This document shows, piece after piece, positions 1 through 11,900 of a DNA stretch of 64,000 bases; position 1 is the stretch's first letter; each line of letters opens with the position of its first letter. A program made the position numbers and the translations under genes. A model generated the notes under the pieces. It worked only from the letters and a program-made list of their open reading frames with translations, searched no databases and was not told the origin of the DNA. The DNA is taken from NCBI GenBank assembly GCA_013399115.1, contig VXAA01001969.1:1-64000 (forward strand), read 5' to 3'. The DNA is from Anseranas semipalmata. Taxonomy: Eukaryota; Chordata; Aves; Anseriformes; Anseranatidae.

Positions 1-1410
1 TTTCGAGGCATCTCTTAGTTCCGTAGAACTAAGTTACTTAGTTCTCTTAGTTTCCGTAGTAGAAATTATGTACCAAAATCAAGCACTGTCCATACCTACA
101 AAAATCTTAGGCATCAACTCAGCTATCAATAGTGAGAATGAGAAACTAAACTAACACAGGGAAGTGACTCGAAACTGACCTTACGCCGGAGCTAGATGCT
201 GGAAGAAGGGCTACCATCCCATTTTACTCCCTGCTTAGGAGCCAGACTGGAAGCTGTGGTTATAATCTCACCAGATACGGGTGCCTAAGCAGCACTTCTC
301 CTTGAGGGACTGTCAGCCTCTTTACTCCGGGCAATTACATCAACATTTAAACAAAACGTCCTCATTTTTGATTTAGAAGAATTACTTTTGGTTTATAGAA
401 TTATAATTTTCTTAATCTCACCAAACAGAAGAGTATTGTAAAGGTTAAGCAAGAGTGATACAGCAAGCTCAATATGGAAAAGAACAGGTTTAAAATCTAA
501 GAAAGTTTGAAGATCTAAGGATATATATTTCAGACTCAGGAGTTTGCAGACTCAAGTCTACAGATGATTGGGACTTGGCTTTTCAAAGCAACTAGCGTTG
601 CGCAGCACTATATGTTCAAAGCACATTTCCTATTGACTTTTACTGCAGCTGTGAGTCCTCAACTGCTTCTGAATGTCTCAGCTGAGTCAGCCAGAAAAGG
701 AGGATTACATCATTAGTGACCACCCATGAAAAGTTTGTGCAAGTCACTTGTTCAGAATCAATTAATAAAACCAGAGCTAAAAAGAGATGCAACCAAGCTC
801 TCTGAACAGCATTCTTGAGATCATCTTCCTCAACGTCCCCATTTTAGAATTTTCCTGTTTCTGCAACAAACAAACAGATCCTCTATGTACAGGCTCCCTC
901 GCTACACAGCGCTGATCCATTCCTAGACAGCAAGAAATGAGTCCAAGCTTGCAACAGAAACATGAGACTATACAGCAATTAAAGTGCATACCACAACAAA
1001 TATATACGAAAGCACTGCACAAAGACAACAACAACAACATTAACTCCGGCATTTTTTATTTTCTTTACTGCTTCAATATGAATTCTTTAATATTTTAATA
1101 TTTTTATCTACTTAGTGGATTCAAAACCAAAAGCTGACATAACCAATTCCATCACAAGGAAACTTGTGCAACAGAAGTGCAGCACCCGGACCTCTGAATT
1201 AATGTCTAACTGGCAGCAGTTAAAATAGTTAATGCCTGTGCAGTCTCACAGTTAATCTCTGTGTAGACGGCCACCAGTGCACAGGGACAACAGTATGCAA
1301 CTTGGCGTTGGGTCGCAGAAGTACACGGTGACACGTCAGGAGGGCTCTGAAGCTGTGTGTTTTTCGGGGGCAGCTCTGGTGAGACTTGTTGGCTCCATCT
1401 GCACCCATCT

Positions 1411-1435
1411 GCCCTGCCCTGCCCTGCCCTGCCCT
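1411..1435. repeat. (GCCCT)5 pentanucleotide tract
   Basis: Five perfect GCCCT units lie in a GC-rich patch. They contain no stop codon in several frames, which helps produce the long chance open frames on both strands here. Confidence 0.97.
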
Positions 1436-2267
1436 GGCCTGGCAGCCGGCCTGGCTCTGCCTGTCCCACCCGGCATCACCTCCTGCCACATCCCCAAAGC
1501 CGCTCTGCAGCGTTTGTGTTCCGGGCTCACTACCAGCAGCCTCAGGCTTTATCCCCACATATTCCTCACTTTCTCAGACTCTTAACATTTCTATCAACCT
1601 GTCTCAATTTCCTTTGTTCCCAACCTTTCTCAGCACATGCTTTGCTGTTTCTTCACTTGAGTTCAGCCTTCTTTACCCAACAATTTCTGCAGCGGGCCCA
1701 GCTAGTCTTTCTTCTCTCAAGCATCTGTCCCAACCAACGCTGCAGTCCTTGGTGCTAGCAACTAACCAAATCCTTCTTTCATGCCACCTGAAGATCCTTC
1801 AGAGCAGCGGTGCCAGTGCTGGCACCAGCAGCTGCTGCTCTGGCAGCCCAGGAGCCGCTGGCCTCTGGGCGCCCGCAGCGCGAGCAGCCCCATTGCGCCC
1901 TGAACTGACGGCACAGGAGAGCCAGCGTTTGGAGGGGTCTGTGCTTGGCTTCCACTCAGGAAGGTCTCGCACACCGAGCTTTTATAGGAAACAAAAAGGT
2001 AGCAGGAGTAGTCCCTGCACAACTGTTTTAAAGTGTATGAAATTCTCAGACAAAACCTGTCCAGAACTAATATCCTAAAATGCAGCCTTGGTCACAGCAA
2101 AGGTGGATTCACTATCCCTAAAATAAAAATGGAAGTAGCTCAGTTGAAACACTACAGACAGGGCTGACAATGTGCCCCGTACCTGAAAGTGCAGGAAAGC
2201 TGTCCTTTCCCTGGCATGAAATGAGCCCAAGACTAACAGGTGGGAACAGGCAGACAGGGCCAGAGCT

Positions 2268-2311
2268 CAGGTCCATCCAGCCCCATGTCCCGAGCCAACA
2301 AGAGCCCAAAC
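2268..2311 (+). repeat. Fragment of an ancient amniote interspersed repeat (candidate)
   Basis: AGGTCCATCCAGCCCCATGT followed by CCCGAGCCAACAAGAGCCCA resembles a recurrent amniote repeat phrase built on GGTCCATCCAGCCCAGT and a CCAACAGTGGCC-like block. The match is short and recalled from memory. Confidence 0.3.
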
Positions 2312-5300
2312 TGCCCTTGAGCAACATCTGCGGTTGTGGCAAGTGTTTTTCTGGCAGCGTGCTCCCAGGCTGCCACAAGCCACAGGCAGTGACTCTCACA
2401 GGCACAGCTGGTAGCTTTGGATTTAAACTCCTCCCCAGTTTCTAGGTCATCCCTCCCCTCCAAAGTCAAGTCCATTCCACGTGTTCCCTGTCCTTTACAC
2501 TATGTTCCCTGTTTCACCATGCAACCATTTGCTCTTACCCTTTCTAGACACGTGCAAACTTCTCCTTTTATTGCATATGCTGTGCTAATGCAGTGAAATG
2601 ATTACATCATTTACCAGCAAACCATGAAGTCATATTTGTTTTGGTATTTCTTTTTAGTAAATGCCTGCAGGTACTTAATGACTTGTTTCATCAAAGTATA
2701 CATGCAAAACTTTTCTGTGCTTACTCTCCTGTGTTTCTCTATAACATACGCTGGTCATTTTTTTCTCAGAAAAACACAAGAAAATCACTTTGTAAGCAGG
2801 GGTTCTTTTATATCATACAACACACAGTCTCTAATCCTCAGCTCTAGTTTCTTGTAACTCATTTTTCCTCAGTCAATTTGGCTGCTGCTGTCAGCTCCCG
2901 ACTGAACAAGCAGCTTTATGAAAAATGAATTGCATTCTGTACACTCTGGCTACCTATTTTATGAAATTATGAAAAAGTAAGCCTGGTATACAGATTTCTA
3001 GCTTTTCTAAATTCCTTTATTTAATAAACATGCTTGCAATGGGGGCCTTCAGGATAATGCACCTCAGGGGAAAGGTGTAATAGGGTAACACAACAAACTT
3101 CCAAGTCATATGTGGCAGAGGTCAGCAGCAAGGGAAAATTAGTATTATATGATGCTTGCTTTATGTCCCATGACAACTGAGTTGCCTGTTTTATGATAGC
3201 TTTTTATCAACAAAAACAAATTTAGGACTTGTTGGCAACGTTGCTAGAGAAGGTTTACCCATATTAATGAAGAAAAAAGGAGGAAGGCAGAGTAAAAGAT
3301 CTTTAATTAATACCAAAACACAGTGAAATGTACGTCATCTTTAATAACCATGTTAGTGTAACAGCTGTATGTTTCGATTCTGTGGGACAGTTTTTCAGTC
3401 AAGGGTTCTTATCTGACACAGTTTGGCTTACCGAGAAATACTGAGTTATGTGGAAATACAAGCAGAAAGCTGTAACTGAATGTAACTAACAAGCAAAGGA
3501 CCTTGGAAATGTCCCAGGTGGAGCAGAGTAGGCGCAGCACTTTAATACTGACATATAAGTATTCTGAATGGACTACAGTCTATAGGGGAAATGTTTTTTT
3601 TATGTGGAATGAGTATTTACAATGCTAGATAGAAATGGATAAACGAAAAATACACCATCTCAAGTAATATCCCATAGGACTTTTGAGGTGTGATCTATGC
3701 AATAGCAACCCAGCAACGTGGTTTATCAGTACCACGTATTGCAACAGAGGAATCTCATCTCTAGTAAGAGTCATATCTCAAAAAAGGTGATCAGGATCAG
3801 ATCATAGGATTACAGGGTCCAAAAAGAACTGTTCAGGCAGCACCACTACACAGCCACCTTTTATACAGAGGGTCTGACTGAACATCAATCAGAGGGGATA
3901 TATCCCAAGGGAAAAAAAAAAAACAACCCACAACCCCTCAACTCTCTGTCTGAGAGTAAGAGATGTGGGTTGCAGCATGTAGAGAGAATTGACTTGGCCC
4001 CACAGCTATAACATTACACCAAGAGAGTATTATCCTGCCTATCACATCAAACCAAAAGACAGTCATTTTTCCATGTGTAGCTGGAACCTGACCTTTGGAT
4101 GCATTATATACGGAATAAGCACAGAGCAGACTCGGACTGAATTTCAGAGCACTATGACAGACTGCTGCATAAAACAACAGCTTTCTCGGTCAAAGGAATT
4201 TATGCCAGGATTTTTCTGAGAAAACACTGTGGCAGCATCTTCCATCTTTCCAGAAACATTTTTTCTGTGAGAATATCCTTTACTCAAACTAGATGTGAGA
4301 ATGGGTAGTATTCTGCCCTTAGATTTATGGTTAATTGATTGCTCTTTTTTTACCAGTACTTTTACAAAACGAAAGAACTATTGTGCCAGTAGAAAAAAAC
4401 TGGTATGTGAGCAACGTCACTGATGTCACTCATTCTGACAGAACTACTTGAATTTCTTAACATATATTTCCTAAAAATGAAATCTTCTCATGATAGACCC
4501 CGTTAGAAAGTAAGCAATAGAAGTTTACACGAGGGTTAGCTCACATTACACTCTGAACATATCAGTCACCAATATTCTTTCCGCAGAACTACTCTGACTT
4601 GAAATGTCTGTGTATTTGCAAAGGATATGTGCAGGATTAGAGTGACATAAGAGGTTTATCTACAGGCAAAGATTCAAATAAGTACTGCCTAAAATGCAAG
4701 AAGTCTGACAGATCTAAATCATTAAAGAGCTTCCCGCGATGTTCTATGGAGCTAGAAGTTTTATAACCTCCAGGTTACGGAAGTTTCTCAAAATGGTATA
4801 TGCATCTTGACTGGCTATCTCATCATCTAACTTAAAGGCCCTCCGAGTTTTCCTTCACTTTCTGCTTTCCTATGGAACTCTCCTAAGTTGCTTTCACAAG
4901 TTACAGGGGTTAGGTTTGGGCTGGAGAAACTAGAAAGGAGACAGGATGTGGATACCCATTGCTGTTGTACCCACAAGAAAGACTGACATTTTCACTCGCT
5001 TTCTCGCACGGTGGTGCACTGCTGACAGGAGAGTGCTGGCGCACACCAATTTCAGTCTTCCTGCAGATACTGCTCTCCAAGTGACTCTGGCATGGAGCCA
5101 CAAAAATGATCTGATTTCTGCTATCATTTTTAACACTACCAAATAAAATTTTACAACTCTCTTAAGCCAGCGCTAATGTGGGAGCAAGTCTGAAACCAAT
5201 CTTTTCTCTGCCTCTTATTAGGAAACACTGCAGCCACTCCTGAAAACTTGTACCCCATCTGACAGAATTGAAAACAGGACTACACGTTGAATGTTCTTAG

Positions 5301-6671
5301 CATGTCAAATACAATTTATATTTTTAGGATAATTTTAAGGTAACTTTCATGGATAGAAAACTAAGTATTACATGCACATTTTATGTGCAACCATATACTG
5401 GGCACCAACACAACCAATACTTTCTGAACTTTGTCAGGAGGCAAGTAAATGGGCACTCAGAACAGCTTGTGTATGAGTTTATACTTCCTGTAAATGTTTT
5501 ACATGTTCTAGATACATCCTCAACAATGTTAATTTTAAGATGTTATTTGTTCTCTGCATTTACCGTGCTAATATTTAATATATATTTTCTATCGAGGTAC
5601 ACAGTCAAGCATAATAAACTACCTCTAACTGTTATGCTGAGATAACAATCCAAACAATTTTAAGGAGAATTGTACATTATAAAAGCAATTGATGAAGTCA
5701 CCTAGAGGAGTGGTCGTGTAGAGCTGATCACCAGCAAACAGTGGAGCACATTGCCTTTGCTGGCCACAGCCTTTACATTCCTGGCAGTCCTAACAAAGTG
5801 GGCCAGGCTTCACATAAGCAATTCAATTTATGCTTTATCTCACTGACAATGTGGCAGTATTTCTACAGCAACTAAAAGCTGAATGAGGGCAGTGACTATA
5901 AACATATCTGAATCCATACTATGTAGTCTGTAAAAGCTGGTTGGATGTTGGTAACCTCTGCTATACAAGCACCTAAACAGAAAAAGAATTGATCTGCCTT
6001 CCTTATGGTTTAACCAAAAGCAATTTGGTTTCATGTAACAGTCTTTTAGGACCATGGTAGTATGATGCTATGGACATACAAATAGATCATTACAATTCCT
6101 AAAGGCACTAAAAAGAAACAAGTCTGTAAAACCAGCACCTGATCTTTCAACACAAAAAAGTCAGAAAAATGTTAAAGAATTGGGAATAATGAAATGTGGC
6201 ATACAAGAAATCAAAGGTAAAATCAGCAGGGACAATCTGTTCCAATGTCATACTTCACTTCATTACAAATGCAAACCTGCCAAGTTAGCATGAAATCCCT
6301 CCATCTCTTTGGGAATTCACCAACAAAAGATAAAATAATCCCACTTCACAAAAACAAAAAGGGGACTGTGTATTTCTCTTTCCTGAGTATAGAACTATAA
6401 TCCCAGACTTGTGAGATGTAAACACAATCTGAACATAATATGCTAAGAGCTTCACCCTGTTTTGAGGTAGGGCAACTTCAAACAGTATCCTAATATACAT
6501 TAAAGAATGGTTTGAGCCCTCAAATCAAAAAAGTGAAAGCAAAGAGGACAGCTACAATATATCTGATAACTGCTCAGAACACAGTTTTCAAAACACATGC
6601 CTTTCTTCCTCATGACATGGACCAAAAATGGAGAGACATGACAAAGTATGGTGCATTACATTGGCACTTAC

Positions 6672-6813
6672 ATTTCCCAGATGTCCTCTGGCAGGTTAGC
6701 TGGAATTTCTGTTAAGCCCCTTCCTCGACAATCCACTACATTGTTGCTGCAGGTGCAGGCAGATGGGCAAGTGATGGAACTGGCACTGCACGATGGAGGT
6801 TCAGCCTGGGAAC
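6672..6813 (-). CDS. SLIT3: SLIT3 exon, linker and LRRNT cap of domain D2 (probably exon 9)
   Basis: This 142-base exon enters in phase 1 and encodes the short D1-D2 linker ([12 protein letters not shown]) followed by the N-terminal cysteine cap of D2. The cap has cysteines at exon residues 15, 19, 21 and 28 ([11 protein letters not shown], then VDCRGRGL), ending [13 protein letters not shown] with a split Ile codon. An extra cysteine at residue 8 in the linker is also present in the Slit proteins I recall. D2 is the domain that binds the first Ig domain of Robo, so this exon opens the receptor-binding module. The acceptor follows a CTAAC branch-point candidate at 6843-6839 and ends TGTCTCAG; the donor is a consensus GTAAGT at 6671-6666. 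The tryptophan in DIWE replaces Val of human SLIT3 as I recall it. Confidence 0.95.
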
Positions 6814-8028
6814 CTGAGACATAATGGAAACATTAAATGTTAGTTTTGAAAAATGATCGCCTGAAATTTTAACAATAAAATACATCAGCCTCCAAGTTTT
6901 CCAGATCCTTCCACTATATTAAGTAATAATTTATTTGGATTCAGTGAATATAATGTGCTATAAATCAACTGCAGAGAATATGTATAAAAGATTACTGTGT
7001 TCTTATTCTTCCTCAGTCTCCACTCTATCAAATTTTCTCCCTCATAGACACTTACTTGGTCCCCTCCAAGATGAACCATATCAATTTATTCAAAGATTTA
7101 GAAAATAAGCCTAAAGATCAAGGAGTATTTCCAAAAGTTGTCTTTGCCTTGAAGTTGCCATTACACTAATACTCTTTGAGTACTCTTACATACTGAGAGA
7201 AGACTGTCATCAACAATTACTTCTGTTTTTGAAATGAGGTAACCTGGTATGGTATAAGAACTGGAAATGGAAAGCTAGTTTTTTCAAGATTAGACAATGC
7301 AGTTAATGGAAACACACACAAAAAATACAAAATTGTAAGTTCAACCCTTCATATCCTTGCTCAATCTAATAACTCCGCTGAAAGACAAGAAACTAGAGAG
7401 CAAAGGTTTAGCATGAGGACGTTGCTCTATATACTTTCTAACCAATTCATTAGGTTCAAGTTTAATTGTCAATAAGTTTTTCAAAACTGTAGCAGTTAGA
7501 TCAATTTTACTTAAATGGTTATGATTCTTACGTTTAAAATTTTGATATACACACACACTTACTTACAAAGAGAAAGGTTTTACCGCACTGATTAATGTTA
7601 TCAAGATGTAGCAGTTATTGACCTGTTTATGGTGAATCACACTTCCAAATTATATATAAAACAAGAAACGTCAAGTATCTGTTTGAACTATGACCAGACA
7701 CAGAGGACTGAACATGAATGCTTGTGGTGGTAAGAAGTGACAAAAACCTAACAGAAACAGGAAAAAATGGTTCCTTTTGAGATTACGTAATTATAATCGC
7801 AAAACATACTTAGTTTTTTGGCTAGAAAAACTAAAAGATTCTAGCTGTCAAATCACAAATACACAAATGTGAAAACATGGAAAGCTACACACAGAGACTG
7901 GGCTTTGTCTTGGAAAAGACCCATGACTGATACTTTCATAAATTATAACTGCAGGTGACAAAGTCCAAAAATATCTGTTTGCATTGATTATTAATCCAGT
8001 ATCATAATGACAATTAAAATATTATGTG

Positions 8029-8055
8029 TATATATATATACATATATATATATAT
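8029..8055. repeat. (TA)n microsatellite
   Basis: A TA run interrupted once by a C (TATACATATA). Confidence 0.95.
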
Positions 8056-8718
8056 TGCAACATTCTTATAAACTCTTTTTCTTGATTCATTGCTACATAC
8101 CCTCTGGTTTAGCCCTTAACTATGCACAGCAAAGTCAAATCATTGTAAAGCAAACCTACATATAATGCAAACATCTGATAGATAGCAAAGACATTTGGTA
8201 AACAGAATATATAAGAACTGCTTTTAAAACCTGGCAGCCAGAAGGCTTTTTACAACTAGGGAAGAACAAGATCTTAACATGGCCGGTTCTAATGTTGCTG
8301 GCACCAGAAGTCCAGCAAAGTTAGTCCCAACGTGGGTTGTTGGAAGTGTAAGAAGGTTAACCTAGTACCTGCAAGCATGTGCTACTTAAAAGTTCCTATT
8401 TTTGAACATCAGAAAGTCATTTAGTTGCACCTGTAAGTGTCGTTATTTTGAAATGCAGATACAATTTGAAAAGATGTCAGCTGACAACTAAAAGCTGACC
8501 TTACACTTGCAGAGAGAGCCCTCCTGGAAGGCAAAACACAATTACTGCAAAATCATGCCTGCTGTTAGAAATGTATCAGATTTGTCTGTCTGAACTTCCC
8601 TTAGTTCAAGCAAGTGGTTATCCCCTTTAAATATTATTTTGTAGCCAGGGGTGACAGAATTGCCTAATATTAAAGTATACTGTTGAGTTTCAGGATAAGA
8701 TCACCATTTATTTACTAT

Positions 8719-8904
8719 GAGGGCAGTGAGGCCCTGGCACAGGTTGCCCAGAGAAACTGGGTGCCCCATCCCTGGCAGTGCCCAAGGCCAGGCTGGATGG
8801 GGCTTTGGGCATCCGGGCTGGTGGGAGGTGTCCCTGCCATGGCAGGGGGTTGGAACCAGGTGGTCTTTAAGGTCCCTTCCAGCCCAAACCATTGTATGGT
8901 TTCA
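8719..8904 (+). mobile_element. CR1 LINE, 5'-truncated 3' end
   Basis: About 186 bases match the well-known 3' untranslated end of the chicken repeat 1 non-LTR retrotransposon. Diagnostic phrases in order are GGCACAGGTTGCCCAGAGAA, GCCCCATCCCTGGCAGTGCC, GGCCAGGCTGGATGGGGCTT, GGGAGGTGTCCCTGCCATGG and GGTCCCTTCCAGCCCAAACC. No reverse-transcriptase coding part is present, as expected for the usual 5'-truncated copies. The terminal short tandem repeats typical of CR1 have decayed to a single ATTGTATGGTTT-like remnant, suggesting an older copy. It is inserted in sense opposite to SLIT3. CR1 of this kind points strongly to a bird, or at least an archosaur or turtle. Confidence 0.93.
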
Positions 8905-11900
8905 ACTGTGTATGAAATGTTGCCAAATTATAGTACTGGACTTGAAATTTTTTTATTGGGTCGTCACTGGACTTTCAGTCAGGACAGCAAGAGAAAAATG
9001 TGGGTTTCAAAGCACTGTATGTTTTAAATATAGCTTTTATTGATACTAGTCAGAGCCATGAGCGACTCTGTGTTTTGGCAGACCAGACCACACAACTCTG
9101 ATTACGGTGTCTACAAATTAGATTTTCAATTTGACCACCTTCAAAAAAAAAAAAAAATGGATCTCAGAGTCATTTGTGGCCTGGGTAAGAGTCAAATTCA
9201 TCCTTCGTGAGAGCGTGCGGCTGCTTTCATCCTGAGATGACCCTTTCTCTTTGCTAAAATATCTTGTGTCACTCACAATCCACTTTCCAACTTCAGTGAC
9301 AGACACAGATAAGCAGTTTACAAGCAACGGTCTTTATCTCAACACAGAGCTGGTCTGAGTCCTAGAGAAGCTTGCCCCCACAGAATCAGCTGGGCAAAAA
9401 ATCTATTGTAAGAATAATTCAATAATGTAATTACAATCTAAAGCCTAACGTATATGCCCAAGGAATCAAATTGATATTTATCAGGCAACCTGAACTTTGA
9501 CAAGTTCCAGCTTCAAAAATCTTATTAGATGTTATCTTAACATAGTCTACATGTGACCATGTGTGTAATACAGTATTGAAGCTGTAGTTACTTGAATAAA
9601 AAAAAACCCTAAGCTTCACTAGTTAAAAATGTACATGTACAGCAGACAAGACAAACAGCTCTCTTGGGTCTGTCTTCTGGCCATAAAAATGCAGGGCAGA
9701 CATACCATCATTGTGAATTAACAGAATTCTTTCAAAATTAATGGAGCTCTGCCGCATGTCACCAAAAGCACTGCCAGCTCTGTCTTTCCCAGAGTCCAAG
9801 GTTTCTACAAGATTTTAACTGTGAATGCTTCCAGAAGTAGTTTATATTGCCTCAAAATGCACACATGCCTCTGTTACCTTTGCATAAGAACAAGAGGTTT
9901 GTTTTTACAACATGATCACACATGATTTACTTATTCTCTTTGTCTGTCTACACTGTGGCGTGATGTCCAAACCAGAAACAACGAGGGGAGTGCAAACCGC
10001 TATTGCAAGCCCTTACGGCTTGGGAGAAATGCTCAAACTGGGAAGGAACACTCCAGAGCAATCCTTGCTCTCCAGAAGGCAAAAAGAAAGTTGGCAGCAA
10101 GGTCAAATCTTCCACGCAACTTTTATCATACATGATAGATGTGCTTTCTGAGGAGGCTTTGTAGTGAGGGGAAAATGCATTTTGCAGTTATATCCCTACG
10201 ACATACCACGGTGGGTTAGAGAAGCAGTAATATACACCCTTTTCATTAGGGCACAACATCAAAAAAACCCTGACATACTGCCAGTTAGAGTTTTAAGAGG
10301 CTGTTCCTGACTCTACTGTCTAAATCAACTTCTAATAGAAAATTCAGTGGAGCTCAGCTCATCACCTCCACATTTTGTGTGACACAGTGTTGCAGAGTGC
10401 AATGGAACAGTTTGAAAGGAGATTATATTAGGCACTCTGAAAAGCACAAGAAAAGACAGAAACACCAGTCTTCCTGTCACAGAAAACAAGTAGCACCAAT
10501 GACAAGGTGCTAATTAATGTCATGCTACAGTTAAGTATCATCGAACTTTCCTGCAAATTTTTGAAGGAAAGGTCAAAAGGTAGGTCAAAACATGATTTGT
10601 GCTGGCCACTAAGCCTTTCACACCCTCTCCAAACACGCACCTGATATGTAATTGACTGAAGCCAATGGGAGTCTGTCTATTAACCCTGAATTTGGAGCCA
10701 AGATCATTTACCTCTGCTTTTCCACTAGGAAAGAGGCACTTTCATGTGAACAGAATTCTGATTTATGGCTGCTGAGTACAAAAACAAAATGAAAGAACCA
10801 ACCAAACAAACAAAAAAATTCACCAATTAGTTAACCATGGAGGTATGTAGAGTCAAAACAGAGAGAGAAAGCTGTATAATGTCTTTATTTTTAGTGCAGA
10901 TGGAACTCATATTGGAAGAAAAAATAACATTGAAGATGTGTAATGTTACAGGATCTAACCTTCTGTGAAGGAAAAAGTAAAACAAAAACTAAAGAAAGAG
11001 GCTGTCTTTATGTGGACCCTCTTTTTTCCACATGTAATGAGTGATTATTTTTTCATGTCACTTAAATTAGCATGGAAAAAAAAATATGTCTATAAACTTA
11101 ATTTCTCATTATAAGCTTGAATTCTCTGAGTGCCCCAAAATATCCAGTATTCCTGTCACTGTTGACCGACATTTCATGCTTAGTGTAAAAATACTTTCGA
11201 TTCCATACTGAATGCAGCCCTGTATATTTGGTGAATCTCTTTCTTCTTCATGAGCAAAAGTAGATGTAGAGTGTAGATTTCTGAAAAGTTTAGCGGAATA
11301 AGAAGACTTTGTGATTAAATTGCCAGTCATTACCATCAAATGGTTTTGTTAACGTTTTTCTTTTGCAAAGGACAAAATACATATTACAGATGAACACTCA
11401 GCAGGCATTAGTCCCTATTCCATCAGCTCTTACAAAACCAGTAAACTGTTGAGGTAAAGATTTCTTAAATAACGCTGTAAACAGTATTCAAAATTTGATT
11501 TGGGTTTAACAGCTTCCATTAAATTAGGCTCTAGGCTTAGCTCCATAGCAGATCTACAGAATTAAAGCACCAAAAAATCCAAGAGAGTTTTATCAGTTTA
11601 ATGTTTGTATAGATGTGGAGATATGGTCAATAAACAAGTCTATGTAGGCTACGGAATTTGAAGTACAGAAAATTAAAATTTAGATATGATTTCCAGACGT
11701 ATACAGAGGATAAGAATGAAGACAGATCAAGGGCCCCAAGAAAATAGTCTCCAAATAAGAATATTTAAAATTTAAAAATGCACTTTCCTTTTGCTGCCAA
11801 TACTTCCTCAAAAGAAAAGGCCTAGGAAAAGCATAAATATATTAGGATTCCTGTTTGTGTCCTTCACAATTGTAGTGAACGCCCTACTGTGTGGATGCAA

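Larger units (their letters stand above)
1..6671 (-). other. SLIT3: SLIT3 intron after the D2 LRRNT exon (partial)
   Basis: This intron starts at the GTAAGT donor and runs off the left edge. I looked on the minus strand for the next expected exon (an LRR with an EIRL start, about 72 bases) and saw none, so the intron is at least 6.67 kb. It is AT-rich with a GC-richer patch at about 1380-1950 that carries a (GCCCT)5 tract and the longest open frame of the window (1386-2078, plus strand). A fragment like an old amniote repeat lies at about 2268-2311. The remainder shows no recognisable gene or RNA. Confidence 0.85.

Noticed and set aside
1..6671. Next SLIT3 exon (first LRR of D2)
   Set aside because: No minus-strand stretch with an LRR pattern, splice signals and phase 2 entry was found by eye; the intron probably continues off the window.
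8029..8055. TATA-like sequence as a promoter
   Set aside because: It is a simple TA repeat with no transcription-start context.
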